Below, piece by piece: positions 8,432-17,148 of a stretch of DNA of 64,000 bases. Each line of letters opens with the position of its first letter. Position 1 is the first letter of the stretch. The notes under the pieces were generated by a model. The model searched no databases. It was not told the origin of the DNA and saw only the letters and a list, made by a program, of their open reading frames with translations. The translations under genes were made by a program, and so were the position numbers. The stretch covers positions 62,001 to 126,000 of the forward strand of contig CAVRYH010000013.1 in the NCBI GenBank assembly GCA_963725395.1, read 5' to 3'. The DNA is from Bog-756 sp963725395 (GTDB lineage Bacteria; Actinomycetota; Acidimicrobiia; Acidimicrobiales; RAAP-2).

Positions 8432-8579
8432 GGTGTCCGTGCCCAGAGTGTAGCGAGGGACCTCAGGAACCGGTGGCAGAGCCTGACCCGAGGTTGTCGG
8501 TGGTGCGGAGACGCTCTGGCTCACGGGGAGATCTCGAGCGGGCGGGCACGGCGACAGACGGGCAGGTACGGTCTGGCCC

Positions 8580-9062
8580 ATGGGAGCGGATGAGTTGTGG
8601 ATCGAGTCCTATCAGGGTGAGGTACTCGGCGAAACGCTGTTCGGTGTGTTGGCCGAGCGTGAGGGGGATCCCACGCGACGCCGTCAGTTGGAGGTGCTGA
8701 CCCTGCTCGAGAGGTCGACGAGAGCCCTGGCCGAGCCGGTGATGGATCGCCGGGGTCTGGACCGCGGGGACACCGCCGGGTCGATCTCCGATGCCAAGGA
8801 ATTGGCTGACGCGTTGGCGGAGGTGCCCTGGGAGGACTTTGCGGGCTCCATACTTCCGGTGACGGCACAGTTCCTTGCCAAGTATCATGAACTGGTCGAG
8901 CTGGCTGTCGACAACGTCGAGCGCGAAGTCGCCCGGGCCTACGTCGCCCATGAGGAGGCGCTGGCCACCTTTGCCCGCCGCTCGGCCGGGGAGGAGTCGG
9001 GTGACCCGCTCGGGGCGATTCTCGCGCTCCCTCATGTCCCGGCAGCAGCAGACCAGGGGTAG
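8580..9062 (+). CDS. Unrecognised all-helical protein
   Basis: The 160-residue protein appears to be four long amphipathic helices. These include ELWIESYQGEVLGETLFGVL at residues 5-24, then RRRQLEVLTLLERSTRAL, then ILPVTAQFLAKYHELVELAV and NVEREVARAYVAHEEALATF. Glu and His residues recur in the helices (ExYxGE, KYHEL, HEEA), and a ferritin-like four-helix bundle is possible, but no clean EExxH metal site is visible. ATG 8580 has TACGGT 7 nt upstream and no Shine-Dalgarno sequence, so it is probably leaderless. A hairpin at 9086-9106 closes the unit. Confidence 0.6.
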   Translation: MGADELWIESYQGEVLGETLFGVLAEREGDPTRRRQLEVLTLLERSTRALAEPVMDRRGLDRGDTAGSISDAKELADALAEVPWEDFAGSILPVTAQFLAKYHELVELAVDNVEREVARAYVAHEEALATFARRSAGEESGDPLGAILALPHVPAAADQG

Positions 9063-9085
9063 CTTTCGACCGTAGGGACGCTCGA

Positions 9086-9106
9086 CGGGAGGTTGTCCGC
9101 CTCCCG
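9086..9106. terminator. Hairpin between convergent genes
   Basis: CGGGAGG (9086-9092) and CCTCCCG (9100-9106) form a perfect 7-bp stem with a 7-nt loop. It lies between the ends of the genes at 8580-9062 and 9161-9751, so it may serve both strands. There is no U-tract, as is usual in high-GC actinobacteria. Confidence 0.45.
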
Positions 9107-9160
9107 ATCGGTCGTCTGGCGGGGAGGTCACCGGCCAGTCAGGATGAGCCTTCGCCGTGG

Positions 9161-9751
9161 TCAGGGCCCCTCGGGCTCCAGCACATCGGACAGCCACGCA
9201 GCGACGATGCCGGCGACCTCTGCCTCCCTCCGTCGCAGCGAGTGGTCTCCCTCCACGACGACGTGGGTGACTGGCCCCGGGATGGCCGACGTGTGCTCTT
9301 GGAGCTCGGCCGGGGATCCGAAGGCGTCCTTGCGCCCCGAGACGAACAGACAGGGCACGCATAGCGCCGGGAAGTGTGCGGTGCGGAGCCGGTCGGGGTG
9401 TTTGGGTGGATGGAGCGGATAGCTGACGAGCACCAAAGCCGCGACCTCCAGACCTTCGGCAACGGCCATCGAACACATCCGACCACCCATGGAGCGACCA
9501 CCGATCGCCACTCGACGGGTCGGGACATCGAGTCGCCGGGCCAGTGCGGACGTGGCAGCCCCGATGACCGCGATACAGACTTCAGGCGGATCAGGCCGTT
9601 GCCGGCCGGCCGCCCTCCCGGGGAATTCGACGCGATCGACGGCGATGCGGTGGGTCGTGACCACCTCATCGATGGCGACGAGGGCCGGCTGGTCTCGTCC
9701 AGCGCCCGCTCCGGGTGTCAGCACGAGGCCGACGACGTACGGGCCGGTCAT
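9161..9751 (-). CDS. KANL3/Tex30-type alpha/beta hydrolase
   Basis: The 196-residue compact alpha/beta hydrolase opens with GLVLTPGAGAGRDQ, the oxyanion region. Its nucleophile elbow IGGRSMGGR carries Ser near residue 92. PCLFVSGRKDAFG near residue 145 supplies the acid Asp, and VEGDHSLRR supplies the catalytic His. This order and the short length match the KANL3/Tex30 family often annotated as dienelactone-hydrolase-like. ATG 9751 has an AGGAG Shine-Dalgarno sequence about 6 nt upstream. The substrate is unknown. Confidence 0.85.
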   Translation of the reverse strand: MTGPYVVGLVLTPGAGAGRDQPALVAIDEVVTTHRIAVDRVEFPGRAAGRQRPDPPEVCIAVIGAATSALARRLDVPTRRVAIGGRSMGGRMCSMAVAEGLEVAALVLVSYPLHPPKHPDRLRTAHFPALCVPCLFVSGRKDAFGSPAELQEHTSAIPGPVTHVVVEGDHSLRRREAEVAGIVAAWLSDVLEPEGP

Positions 9752-9875
9752 GGGTTGCTCCTGACCCGACTGGGCGCCATTGCCCGTTGTCGCAGGGGCT
9801 GCTCCGGCACCGTCGGCGGATGATCCGCGATGCCCATCTCGCGGTGGGCTCCACCCGGGCGACAGGCCTGGTGGA

Positions 9876-10856
9876 TCAGCTACCGACCACCTTGGCGAGC
9901 ACCTCTCCGAGGAGGGCCACCCGCCCCTCGATGTGGCAGTTGGCCGGGGCGTTGACGGTAAAGCCGTCGATACCCTCGATGAGTCGGGAAGCGAAGAGCT
10001 CGCCGACCTCGTCGGGGTCGCCGAGGGTGATCATCGAGCGGATCTGGCCCGCGTCCTCGGCACTCATCGACGCCAGGTCGATGCCGCGGCTCGCCAGGAA
10101 TTCGTCGGCCTCCGCGACGGCCTGATCATGGGTCGGTGCGACGCAGGCGTTGGCCTGCACGGTGACCGTTATCTGGGAGCGATCGCGACCGACGGCCCGG
10201 CAATGATCGGCCAGTACCTCGAGCTTGCGCGCCACCTCCTCCGGTGCGCAGATCAGGTTCGACTCGTCCCCGTACTGCGCCACCAGGCGCAGGGTCTTCT
10301 TCTCCCCCGCACCACCGATCAACACGGGGATCTTCGACAGGGGCGGGGGTGAGTTGATGGCCTCGGTCACGGTGTACCACCGACCGTTCAGGGTGGGCCG
10401 TTCGCCGGCCAGCATCCCTTTCACGATCTGCAGCGTCTCCTCCAATCGCTCGAACCGGTCAGTGAAGGTCCCGAACTCGAAGCCGAGACTCTCGTGCTCG
10501 AGTTGGAACCACCCCGCCCCGATGCCGAGCTGGGCGCGCCCACCGGATACGTGGTCGAGTGTGGTGACTTCTTTCGCGAGCAGCGCCGGGTTCCGGTACG
10601 TGTTGCCGGTGACGAGTGCGGAGAGGCGTACCCGCTGGGTGTGCTGGGCCAGGGCGGAGAGCAGCGTGTAGCACTCGAGCATGGCATTTTCGGGTGGGCC
10701 GAGCATGGGCAACTGGTAGAAGTGGTCCATCACCAGGACCGTGTCGAAGCCCGACTCCTCAGCCTCCCGGGCCTGGCGCACCACGGTGGGGAACAAGTCG
10801 GCAGGGGTTGTGTCGGGGTAGGTGAAGTTCGGTATCTGATAGCCGATTCGGGTCAT
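9876..10856 (-). CDS. LLM class F420-dependent oxidoreductase
   Basis: The 326-residue luciferase-like TIM barrel begins MTRIGYQIPNFTYP. It carries VLVMDHFYQLP near residue 43, SALVTGNTYRNPALLAKEV near residue 80 and GGRAQLGIGAGWFQLEH near residue 105. These are typical of the actinobacterial family that uses coenzyme F420, and VLIGGAGEKKTLRLVAQYGD near residue 180 completes the pattern. The substrate cannot be read from sequence. ATG 10856 is preceded by TAAGGT at a 6-nt distance, so the gene is probably leaderless. It is transcribed divergently from the hydrolase at 10994. Confidence 0.92.
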   Translation of the reverse strand: MTRIGYQIPNFTYPDTTPADLFPTVVRQAREAEESGFDTVLVMDHFYQLPMLGPPENAMLECYTLLSALAQHTQRVRLSALVTGNTYRNPALLAKEVTTLDHVSGGRAQLGIGAGWFQLEHESLGFEFGTFTDRFERLEETLQIVKGMLAGERPTLNGRWYTVTEAINSPPPLSKIPVLIGGAGEKKTLRLVAQYGDESNLICAPEEVARKLEVLADHCRAVGRDRSQITVTVQANACVAPTHDQAVAEADEFLASRGIDLASMSAEDAGQIRSMITLGDPDEVGELFASRLIEGIDGFTVNAPANCHIEGRVALLGEVLAKVVGS

Positions 10857-10862
10857 GTCGGC

Positions 10863-10868
10863 ACCTTA
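10863..10868 (-). promoter_or_regulatory. -10 hexamer TAAGGT before the LLM oxidoreductase
   Basis: Read on the minus strand, TAAGGT ends 6 nt before ATG 10856 and there is no Shine-Dalgarno sequence. This is one of the cleanest examples of the leaderless promoter pattern. Confidence 0.5.
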
Positions 10869-10993
10869 CCGGCATCCCCCGCCACCCATTCGGGTGACTG
10901 CAGCCAGGACCCGTCGAGCCGGAGCTCGGCCGCCCCTTTGCCCGCCTGCGGCTGGAGCCAGCAGATGGCGGCCGAGGTGGCTACCGTGTGACC

Positions 10994-11728
10994 ATGATCG
11001 TCCTCGTCCATGGTGTGCCCGAGACGAAGGATCTCTGGAACCACGTCCGCCAGCATCTCGAGGGCGAATCGGTGGCGTTGTCGATGCCCGGGTTCGGGTG
11101 TCCCCGACCGGAGGGCTTCGGGGCCACGAAGGACGATTACGCGGACTGGCTGGTCGGCGAGCTCGACCGGATCGAGGGGCCGATCGACCTGGTCGGGCAC
11201 GACTGGGGTGCTGCTCTCACCTACCGGGTGGCCACCGCCCACGGCGAAAGGCTGCGGTCCTGGGCGGCGGACGTCGCCAACGTGATGCACCCCGACTACA
11301 CCTGGCACGACTTCGCCCGGATCTGGCAGACCCCGGGTGAGGGTGAGCAGTTCTTCCGCGACCAGCTGGCCAGCCCACCCGCCGACCAGGGCGCGGTGTT
11401 CGAGGCGTTCGGGGTGCCGGCCGCCGACGCCGTCGACCTGGCCGGATGGGCCGACGAGACCATGGCCTCGTGCATCCTCGACCTCTACCGGTCGGCCACT
11501 CCGAGCGTTTACGCATCGTGGGGCGACGTGATGACGCCGACCTCGGCTCCCGGCCTGGTCCTCCACGCCACCGACGACCCGTTCGGGGACGAGGCCAAGT
11601 CCTCAGATGTGGCCGACATGCTCGGGGCGCGCCAGGAGAGACTCGAGGGGGTCGGCCACTGGTGGGCGTTGCAGGCGCCCGGGCTGGCGGCCTCCGTTCT
11701 CACCGCCTTCCACGCCTCGGTCGCCTAG
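10994..11728 (+). CDS. Alpha/beta hydrolase with Asp nucleophile (epoxide hydrolase/dehalogenase-like)
   Basis: The 244-residue protein opens with MIVLVHGVPETKDLW, the oxyanion HG motif. The nucleophile elbow reads LVGHDWGAAL with Asp instead of Ser (about residue 64), as in epoxide hydrolases and haloalkane dehalogenases. HATDDPFG follows near residue 197 and the catalytic His lies in GVGHWW near residue 220. The lid is short. ATG 10994 is preferred over the in-frame GTG 10988 because TACCGT (10982-10987) then lies exactly 6 nt upstream. A perfect hairpin at 11881-11903 lies between this gene and the convergent MarR gene. The substrate is unknown. Confidence 0.85.
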   Translation: MIVLVHGVPETKDLWNHVRQHLEGESVALSMPGFGCPRPEGFGATKDDYADWLVGELDRIEGPIDLVGHDWGAALTYRVATAHGERLRSWAADVANVMHPDYTWHDFARIWQTPGEGEQFFRDQLASPPADQGAVFEAFGVPAADAVDLAGWADETMASCILDLYRSATPSVYASWGDVMTPTSAPGLVLHATDDPFGDEAKSSDVADMLGARQERLEGVGHWWALQAPGLAASVLTAFHASVA

Positions 11729-11880
11729 GGCTGCGCGGTCGGGCACCGAGAAGCCCTCTGGACCCGCCGCCCGCCGAGGCCGGACACATCGGCCCCGACC
11801 CGCTCCTCCCTGGGAGGGCCGGTCACGGACGACGAGAGCACGATCGGGGAGCCCGATGCAGGGCGGACACCTCAGAGACT

Positions 11881-11903
11881 GTCCGACGGCCAGGTCGTCG
11901 GAC
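11881..11903. terminator. Perfect hairpin between hydrolase and MarR genes
   Basis: GTCCGACG (11881-11888) and CGTCGGAC (11896-11903) make an 8-bp perfect stem with a 7-nt loop, directly next to the MarR stop codon. The genes converge, so it can act as a bidirectional terminator. There is no U-run. Confidence 0.5.
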
Positions 11904-12374
11904 TCAAGAAGCGGCCGCATGCCACCGGACGACCCTCGTCGCCAGGGTCGACAGACTCCTCTTTTCTTCCGAGGAGAGGCATGCAGATGCCGACGCGATG
12001 TCGGACCGGAAGGCGTCGACGACGTCGTCGACCATTCGCCGGCCGGACGACGTCAAAGTGACCCGGATGGCGCGGCGGTCGTCGACGGATGGTTTCCGCG
12101 AGACGAGGCCCCGCCGTTCGGCGCGATCGACCAGGCCGGTCACGCTCGATTTGTCCAGCTCGAGCAGCCTCGCCAGCTCGTGCATCGTCGGTTCTCGGTC
12201 GCGCAGCACACCGAGCAGCCGCGTCTGGACCATCGACACATCGTGGGCGGCGGCACGCTTGGCCAGCGTCCCCTGGACGAGGAAACTCAGTTGGGCCAGA
12301 GCATCCACGATCCCGAGGTCGTCCGCGCCGTCCCCTTCCGGCTCGGGCGGAGGGATCGGCCGGGCGTTGACCAT
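11904..12374 (-). CDS. MarR family transcriptional regulator
   Basis: The 156-residue regulator has a winged helix-turn-helix at about residues 50-115. SMVQTRLLGVLRD leads into TMHELARLLELDKSSVTGLV (recognition helix), and the wing reads SRKPSVDDRRAIRVTLTSSG with the conserved DDRR turn. Flanking helices make the dimer interface. The regulator is divergent from the oxidoreductase at 12436 across a 61-nt gap and probably controls it and itself. ATG 12374 has TACAGT exactly 6 nt upstream (12381-12386 read in reverse). GGAGGA sits too close to the ATG to serve as a ribosome binding site. The ligand is probably a phenolic or quinone-like compound, as in related systems, but that is inference. Confidence 0.9.
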   Translation of the reverse strand: MVNARPIPPPEPEGDGADDLGIVDALAQLSFLVQGTLAKRAAAHDVSMVQTRLLGVLRDREPTMHELARLLELDKSSVTGLVDRAERRGLVSRKPSVDDRRAIRVTLTSSGRRMVDDVVDAFRSDIASASACLSSEEKRSLSTLATRVVRWHAAAS

Positions 12375-12380
12375 TCCTCC

Positions 12381-12423
12381 ACTGTAATTGCAATAGTACG
12401 TCTAACCAACTACTTTGGTACGT
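12381..12423. promoter_or_regulatory. Shared MarR/oxidoreductase control region with palindrome and direct repeats
   Basis: On the plus strand TTGCAA (12388-12393), 17 bp and TACTTT (12411-12416) form a promoter for the oxidoreductase. On the minus strand TACAGT (12381-12386) is the MarR -10. The 8-bp palindrome ATTGCAAT (12387-12394) covers the plus -35 and abuts the minus -10. GTACGT occurs twice, at 12396-12401 and 12418-12423, 22 bp apart, which puts both copies on the same helix face around the plus -10. Either element could be the MarR operator. Confidence 0.55.
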
Positions 12424-12435
12424 GGAACAAACTAA

Positions 12436-13449
12436 ATGACCACGACCAGGGATCGCGAGACGAGTATGGACGCAGCGCACACCGAGAGGATGCACGCCGC
12501 GGTCGTCACCTCCTTCGACGAGCCACCGCACTACCAGGAGTGCGATGTGCCGTCGCTGGGCGGAGGAGGCCAACAGGTGGTCGACGTACTCGCCGTCGGC
12601 CTCCATCCCCGTGTGCGGAGTGGCGCCTCCGGCAGGCACTACACGAGCAGCGGCGAATTGCCGATGATCCCAGGCGTCGACGGGGTCGGAAGAATGGCCG
12701 ACGGGACGCTCGTCTACTTCGTGGTCGACGACGGGCTGCCCGGTTCGATGGCACAGAAGACAGCCATCGACCCGCGGCGAACGATTCGGCTTCCGGGCGA
12801 GGTCGATGTCGAGAGGGTCGCTGCCACGATGAACCCGGCAATGTCATCGTGGGTGGCGCTCCGCCGCCGGGTGCCGATCGAGCCAGGTCAGAGCGTCCTG
12901 GTGTTGGGTGCGACGGGTAACGCCGGAAGGATGGCTGTGCAGGTCGCCAAGCGTCTCGGAGCGGGGCGTGTGGTGGGTGCCGGTCGTGACGCCGGCCGAC
13001 TGCATGCTCTCGCCGACGTCGGTGCCGACGGAACCGTTCAGTTGACCGGGGACGCCGACGCCACGGCGGCAGCGCTCGCCGCAGCCTCGGCTGACGTCGA
13101 CATCGTCCTCGACTACCTGTGGGGCAAGCCGGCCGAGCAGGCGATCGGTGCCCTCATGGCGGAACGAGCCGACCGCAGTCGGTCGTTGGACTGGATCCAG
13201 ATCGGTGCCGTCGCGGGGCCGACGTTGGAGCTCCCGTCCGTGGTTCTCCGTTCGGCGAACCTCCGCATCCAAGGGGTCGGCCAGGGCTCCGTCTCCGCCT
13301 CAGGCTATCTGGCCGAACTGCCCTCGCTGATCGACATGATCGACTCCGGCTCGCTCGACATCACCGTTCGGACGTACCCGCTCGAGGCCGTCGGGTCGGC
13401 CTGGACGAGGCCGGACTCCCCCGGATCGCGGATCGTCCTGCTCCCGTAG
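12436..13449 (+). CDS. Medium-chain (quinone oxidoreductase-like) zinc-independent oxidoreductase
   Basis: The 337-residue MDR protein has an N-terminal GroES-like domain (HPRVRSGASGRHY, LPMIPGVDGVGRMADG). Its Rossmann motif is VLVLGATGNAGRMAVQVAKRLGAGRVVGAGRD, given here only by its start near residue 150 and the key glycines in GATGNAG. The structural and catalytic zinc ligands of alcohol dehydrogenases are absent, so a quinone or enone reductase using NADPH is most likely. The divergent MarR gene suggests induction by its substrate. ATG 12436 follows a good promoter; ATG 12466 is an alternative start. Confidence 0.85.
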   Translation: MTTTRDRETSMDAAHTERMHAAVVTSFDEPPHYQECDVPSLGGGGQQVVDVLAVGLHPRVRSGASGRHYTSSGELPMIPGVDGVGRMADGTLVYFVVDDGLPGSMAQKTAIDPRRTIRLPGEVDVERVAATMNPAMSSWVALRRRVPIEPGQSVLVLGATGNAGRMAVQVAKRLGAGRVVGAGRDAGRLHALADVGADGTVQLTGDADATAAALAAASADVDIVLDYLWGKPAEQAIGALMAERADRSRSLDWIQIGAVAGPTLELPSVVLRSANLRIQGVGQGSVSASGYLAELPSLIDMIDSGSLDITVRTYPLEAVGSAWTRPDSPGSRIVLLP

Positions 13450-13704
13450 CGACCTGGGTCCCGATGGTTACCGCCTCTGCGGATCGACCGGGCGGGCGTC
13501 GAGGATCTACGGTCCGCCGAACCGGACGAGGGATGAGCTGATTCCCGACGGTGGTGGTCACCCCTCGACGGCACCCCATCGGGAAGTGGACGGGAGTGGC
13601 CCCCGAAAGGCCTCCCAGTTCCACGACTGCACCGAACCGGGTTGGTGCCTGGGCCGAATCAGCGCGCTCCCCTTGCCCTCTGCTCGCGGCACCCCCCGTT
13701 CGCC

Positions 13705-13710
13705 TAGCCT
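13705..13710 (+). promoter_or_regulatory. -10 hexamer TAGCCT before the cyclase-ATPase gene
   Basis: TAGCCT lies about 30 nt before the start. GAGGGG at 13735-13740 gives a normal Shine-Dalgarno spacing to GTG 13747 but is too close to ATG 13741, so the true start may be GTG 13747. Confidence 0.35.
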
Positions 13711-13740
13711 TGAGGGCGTTCGGGCGGACAGTATGAGGGG

Positions 13741-14418
13741 ATGGCGGTGGCTACACAGAACATCACCGTGCTCTTCACCGACCTCGTCGGGTCAACGGAA
13801 CTAGCGACATCGGTGGCGCCCGAGGCCGGTGACGAGGTCCGCCGTGGTCATTTCTCCACGCTCCGCCGTGCTGTCGCCGAATCCGGAGGCACCGAGGTGA
13901 AGAACCTCGGGGACGGGATCATGGTGGTGTTCCCGACGGCTTCGGCGGCCCTGTCCTGTGCTGTCGCCATGCAACAGGGCGTCGACCGTGACAATCATCA
14001 CAGCGAACGGCCATTGACCATCCGTGTGGGTCTCAGCGGAGGAGATGTCACCAAGGAGGGTGACGACTATTTCGGTGACCCGGTCGTGGAAGCGGCTCGT
14101 CTCTGCAACAGCGCCGATGGCGGTCAGATCCTCGCTGCCGACCTGGTCCGTGCCATGGCCGGCCGCCGCACCAAGTTGAAATTCCGCCCGGTCGGGGAGC
14201 TGGCCCTCAAAGGTCTGCCGGTCGCCACCGACACGGTCGAGGTCCTCTGGGAGCCGCTCGAAGGAGCGGACTCGGATGCGACGGTCCCGCTGCCCGGTCG
14301 GCTCGCCGTGCGACCCGACCCGGGTGTGGTGGGGCGGATCTCCGAACTGGCCATGATCGCCGATGCCGCCGCGCGTGTCGGCTGGTGGGTTCCGCGAGGT
14401 CCTGCTCATCTCCGGTGA
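13741..14418 (+). CDS. Class III adenylate/guanylate cyclase domain (N-terminal half of a frame-split cyclase-ATPase regulator)
   Basis: Residues 4-175 form a class III cyclase catalytic domain. ITVLFTDLVGST has the first metal Asp, VKNLGDGIMVVFPTA has the second metal Asp and the purine-site Lys, and VRVGLSGGDV with DYFGDPVVEAARLCNSADGG completes the fold. After GRISELAMIADAAAR the frame goes astray and stops at 14418, while the natural continuation (VSAGGFREVLLISG) is in the next frame. Restoring one GC in the GCGC run at 14371-14378 joins both halves into a protein of about 1100 residues, the known actinobacterial layout cyclase, AAA-type ATPase, TPR. The start may be ATG 13741 or, with better Shine-Dalgarno spacing, GTG 13747. 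Confidence 0.85.
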   Translation: MAVATQNITVLFTDLVGSTELATSVAPEAGDEVRRGHFSTLRRAVAESGGTEVKNLGDGIMVVFPTASAALSCAVAMQQGVDRDNHHSERPLTIRVGLSGGDVTKEGDDYFGDPVVEAARLCNSADGGQILAADLVRAMAGRRTKLKFRPVGELALKGLPVATDTVEVLWEPLEGADSDATVPLPGRLAVRPDPGVVGRISELAMIADAAARVGWWVPRGPAHLR

Positions 14419-17068
14419 GCCCGGATTGGGCAAGACGACACTGGCCGCCGAGGCGTCAAGAGCAGCCTTCGCAGGGGGGGCCACCGTCCTGTTCGGCCAT
14501 TGTGAGGAAGACCTCGCCTCCCCGTATCAACTCTTTGCCGAGGCACTGGGGCACTACATCACCCACGCCCCGGAGGATCAGCTTGTAGCCCATGTCGCCG
14601 CCCACGGATCGGAACTGGAGAAGCTCGTCCCGGTCCTCTCCAGCCGCATCCCGGACCTGCCCCCCTCCCGGGCGTCGGACCCCGACAGCGAGCGGTTCCT
14701 GCTGTTCTCGGCCGTCGTCGGCCTGCTCTCCCAGCTGGCACAACGCCAACCTGTCGTTCTCGTCCTCGATGACCTGCAGTGGGCGGACGAGGGAAGCCTG
14801 GTGCTCCTGCGTCATCTGGTGTCGTCTGATCAGACCCGGCAGATGCTCATCCTCTGTACCTACCGGGCCGGTGAGCTAGCTCCCGAGCACCCGCTGACCG
14901 CCACCCTCGCCGCACTCCACCGTCTGGACGGCATCGGCCGCATCGACCTGGTCGGATTGGACAACGACGGTGTCGTTGCCCTGATGGAGGCCATCGCCGG
15001 CTACAGCCTGGACGAAACCGGCATCGGGCTGGCCCGCGCTGTCCACCGGGAGACCGACGGCAGTCCCTTCTTCGTACTCGAGGTCCTCCGGAACCTCTCC
15101 GAAACCGGAGCAATCCACCAGGACGCCTCGGGCCACTGGGTGACGGACATCAGCTTGGACCAGATGCCTTTGCCGAACAGCGTGAGGGTCGTGATCGGAT
15201 CCCGAGTCGGGCGGCTGGGCCCTGATGCCAGAAAGGTCCTGTCGATGGCCGCGGTGATCGGACGTGACTTCGACCTCGATCTCCTCGCCGGGGCTACCGG
15301 GACCAACGAGGACGACCTACTGGACAGTCTCGAGGCGGCCGCGGCAGTGTCCCTGGTCCGGGAACCCACCGATGCCTCGGGTAGGTACAGCTTCACCCAC
15401 GCCCTCATCCAGCACGCCCTCTTCGAGGACCTCGGTCCCAGCCGCCGCGCCAGAGCACACCGCCAACTGGCCGAAGCATTGGAGCTCATCTGTGGTGACG
15501 ATCCCGGAGCACGAATCGGGGACCTGGCGCGTCACTGGCTGAGCGCCCTCCAGCCCATCGACGTCGGTAAGGCCGTCACCTATGCCCGACAGGCCGGCGA
15601 CGCGGCCCTGGCCGCCCTCGCCCCTGCGGACGCCCTCCGCTACTACGAGCAGGCGCTCGACCTCTACTCGCGGATGGCGGACGCCGACCCGCGCCTGACG
15701 ATCGATTTGGCCATCGGAATCGGCACCGCTCAGCGCCAGACCGGGGACCCGGCGTTTCGGGAGACCCTGCTAGGAGCGGCCCGCCAGGCTGCCGATCTCG
15801 ACGACACGGACCGCTTGGTCACTGCGGCACTGGCCAACAATCGAGGCTGGTACAGCGCCGCCGGCTCTGTCGACGAGGAGAGGGTGGAGCTCCTGGAGCG
15901 GGCCCTCGACCAGGTCTCGACGAGCGACCCGAGGCGGGCGCTCCTGCTCGCCACCCTGTGTTCCGAGCTCAATTTCGGGAGTCCACTCGAGCGGCGCCAG
16001 GCGCTGGCCGACGAGGCATTGACCGTGGCTCGAGCGACCGGGGACGACGCCACCACCCTGCGGGTTCTCAACAGCATCCACTTCCCGTTGCTGGTTCCCT
16101 CCGGGTTGGCGGAGGCGATGGCGAGGACGGCCGACGGTCTTGCCCGAGCCGAAGCCCTGGGTGACGACACGCTGGTGTTCTTTGCTGCCCACTGGCGAGC
16201 GGAGACGGCCCATCTGGCCGGTGAGATTCGGGAGATGGACCGCTGCATCGAGATCATGGGGTCGATCTCGAATCGGGTGGACCAGCCGATGCTGGCCTGG
16301 TCACACTCCTTCCTGGGCGCTGTGCGGGCCCTTATCGCCGGGGACACGGACCGGGCCGAACAAATGGCGACGACCGCTCTGCAGTACGGCACTGAGAGCG
16401 CCCAGCCCGACGCGGGCCTCTTCTTCGCATCGCAGCTGAGCATCGTCTCCCTTCAGCGCGGAACCATGGGCGATCTGGTCCCCCTCATCGAACGTCTCGC
16501 CGCCGAAACCCCCGACCTCAGGGCCTCCATCGATGCGGCGCTCGCTCTCGCCCACGCCGAGGCGGGTCACGTCTCGGACTGCGAACGCCTGCTCGAGGAG
16601 TTTGCCGCCTCTCAGTTCGATCTGCCCGAGAACGCGCTCTGGATCACGGCCATGGTCGCCTTCTCCCAGGCCGCGGTGTTTGTCCGGAGGCCTGTCTTCG
16701 CCCAGCCGTTGTTCGATCGACTGGTCCCCTGGGCTGCACAGTGGTCCAGTACAGGCACGAGCGCCGAAGGTCCGGTGAGCCTGACCCTCGGCGGTCTCGC
16801 CACGGTGCTCGACCGTCTTGACGAGGCCGACGCCTACTTCGCCCAGTCGGCCGACGCCTGTCGCCGGGTCGGAGCCTGGTTCTATCTCGCTCGGACCAAT
16901 CTGTGGTGGGGCACAATGCTGGCCGGGCGGGGTACTCCCGGCGACGGGCACAGGGCCCGAGAACTCCTGAACGAGGCCCATGTCCGCGCCGTGGAGCGGG
17001 GATACGGCGGGGTGGAGCGGCGAGCGGTCGAGGCGCTCCGGATGCAATCGGAGCTGCAGGGGCTCTGA
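14363..17068 (+). CDS. AAA ATPase and TPR-like region (C-terminal half of a frame-split cyclase-ATPase regulator)
   Basis: The 901-residue frame opens with LLISGEPGLGKTTLAAEASR (Walker A, residues 15-34), then VVLVLDDLQWADEGSL (Walker B) near residue 130. A winged-helix-like region follows (RVVIGSRVGRLGPDARKVLSMAAVIGRDFD). From about residue 380 to the end there are helical TPR-like repeats with GDAALAALAPADALRYYEQALDLY-type units, referred to here by position only. This is the STAND-type architecture of cyclase-linked regulators such as mycobacterial Rv1358-like proteins, but no C-terminal LuxR DNA-binding domain is visible. The ATG at 14363 is probably not a real start, because the gene is most likely one unit with the cyclase domain upstream. 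Confidence 0.85.
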   Translation: MPPRVSAGGFREVLLISGEPGLGKTTLAAEASRAAFAGGATVLFGHCEEDLASPYQLFAEALGHYITHAPEDQLVAHVAAHGSELEKLVPVLSSRIPDLPPSRASDPDSERFLLFSAVVGLLSQLAQRQPVVLVLDDLQWADEGSLVLLRHLVSSDQTRQMLILCTYRAGELAPEHPLTATLAALHRLDGIGRIDLVGLDNDGVVALMEAIAGYSLDETGIGLARAVHRETDGSPFFVLEVLRNLSETGAIHQDASGHWVTDISLDQMPLPNSVRVVIGSRVGRLGPDARKVLSMAAVIGRDFDLDLLAGATGTNEDDLLDSLEAAAAVSLVREPTDASGRYSFTHALIQHALFEDLGPSRRARAHRQLAEALELICGDDPGARIGDLARHWLSALQPIDVGKAVTYARQAGDAALAALAPADALRYYEQALDLYSRMADADPRLTIDLAIGIGTAQRQTGDPAFRETLLGAARQAADLDDTDRLVTAALANNRGWYSAAGSVDEERVELLERALDQVSTSDPRRALLLATLCSELNFGSPLERRQALADEALTVARATGDDATTLRVLNSIHFPLLVPSGLAEAMARTADGLARAEALGDDTLVFFAAHWRAETAHLAGEIREMDRCIEIMGSISNRVDQPMLAWSHSFLGAVRALIAGDTDRAEQMATTALQYGTESAQPDAGLFFASQLSIVSLQRGTMGDLVPLIERLAAETPDLRASIDAALALAHAEAGHVSDCERLLEEFAASQFDLPENALWITAMVAFSQAAVFVRRPVFAQPLFDRLVPWAAQWSSTGTSAEGPVSLTLGGLATVLDRLDEADAYFAQSADACRRVGAWFYLARTNLWWGTMLAGRGTPGDGHRARELLNEAHVRAVERGYGGVERRAVEALRMQSELQGL

Positions 17069-17148
17069 GGTCGAACGGATTCGCCCCGACCACGGGTCCT
17101 CCGCCCATCTGCCCCTCACCACGATGGCTGCGGCAACGGTGCCAGCGC

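Noticed and set aside
14363..14418. Programmed ribosomal frameshift joining the cyclase and ATPase halves
   Set aside because: There is no slippery heptamer or downstream structure, and several unrelated genes in the window share the same kind of lesion, so a sequence error is more likely.
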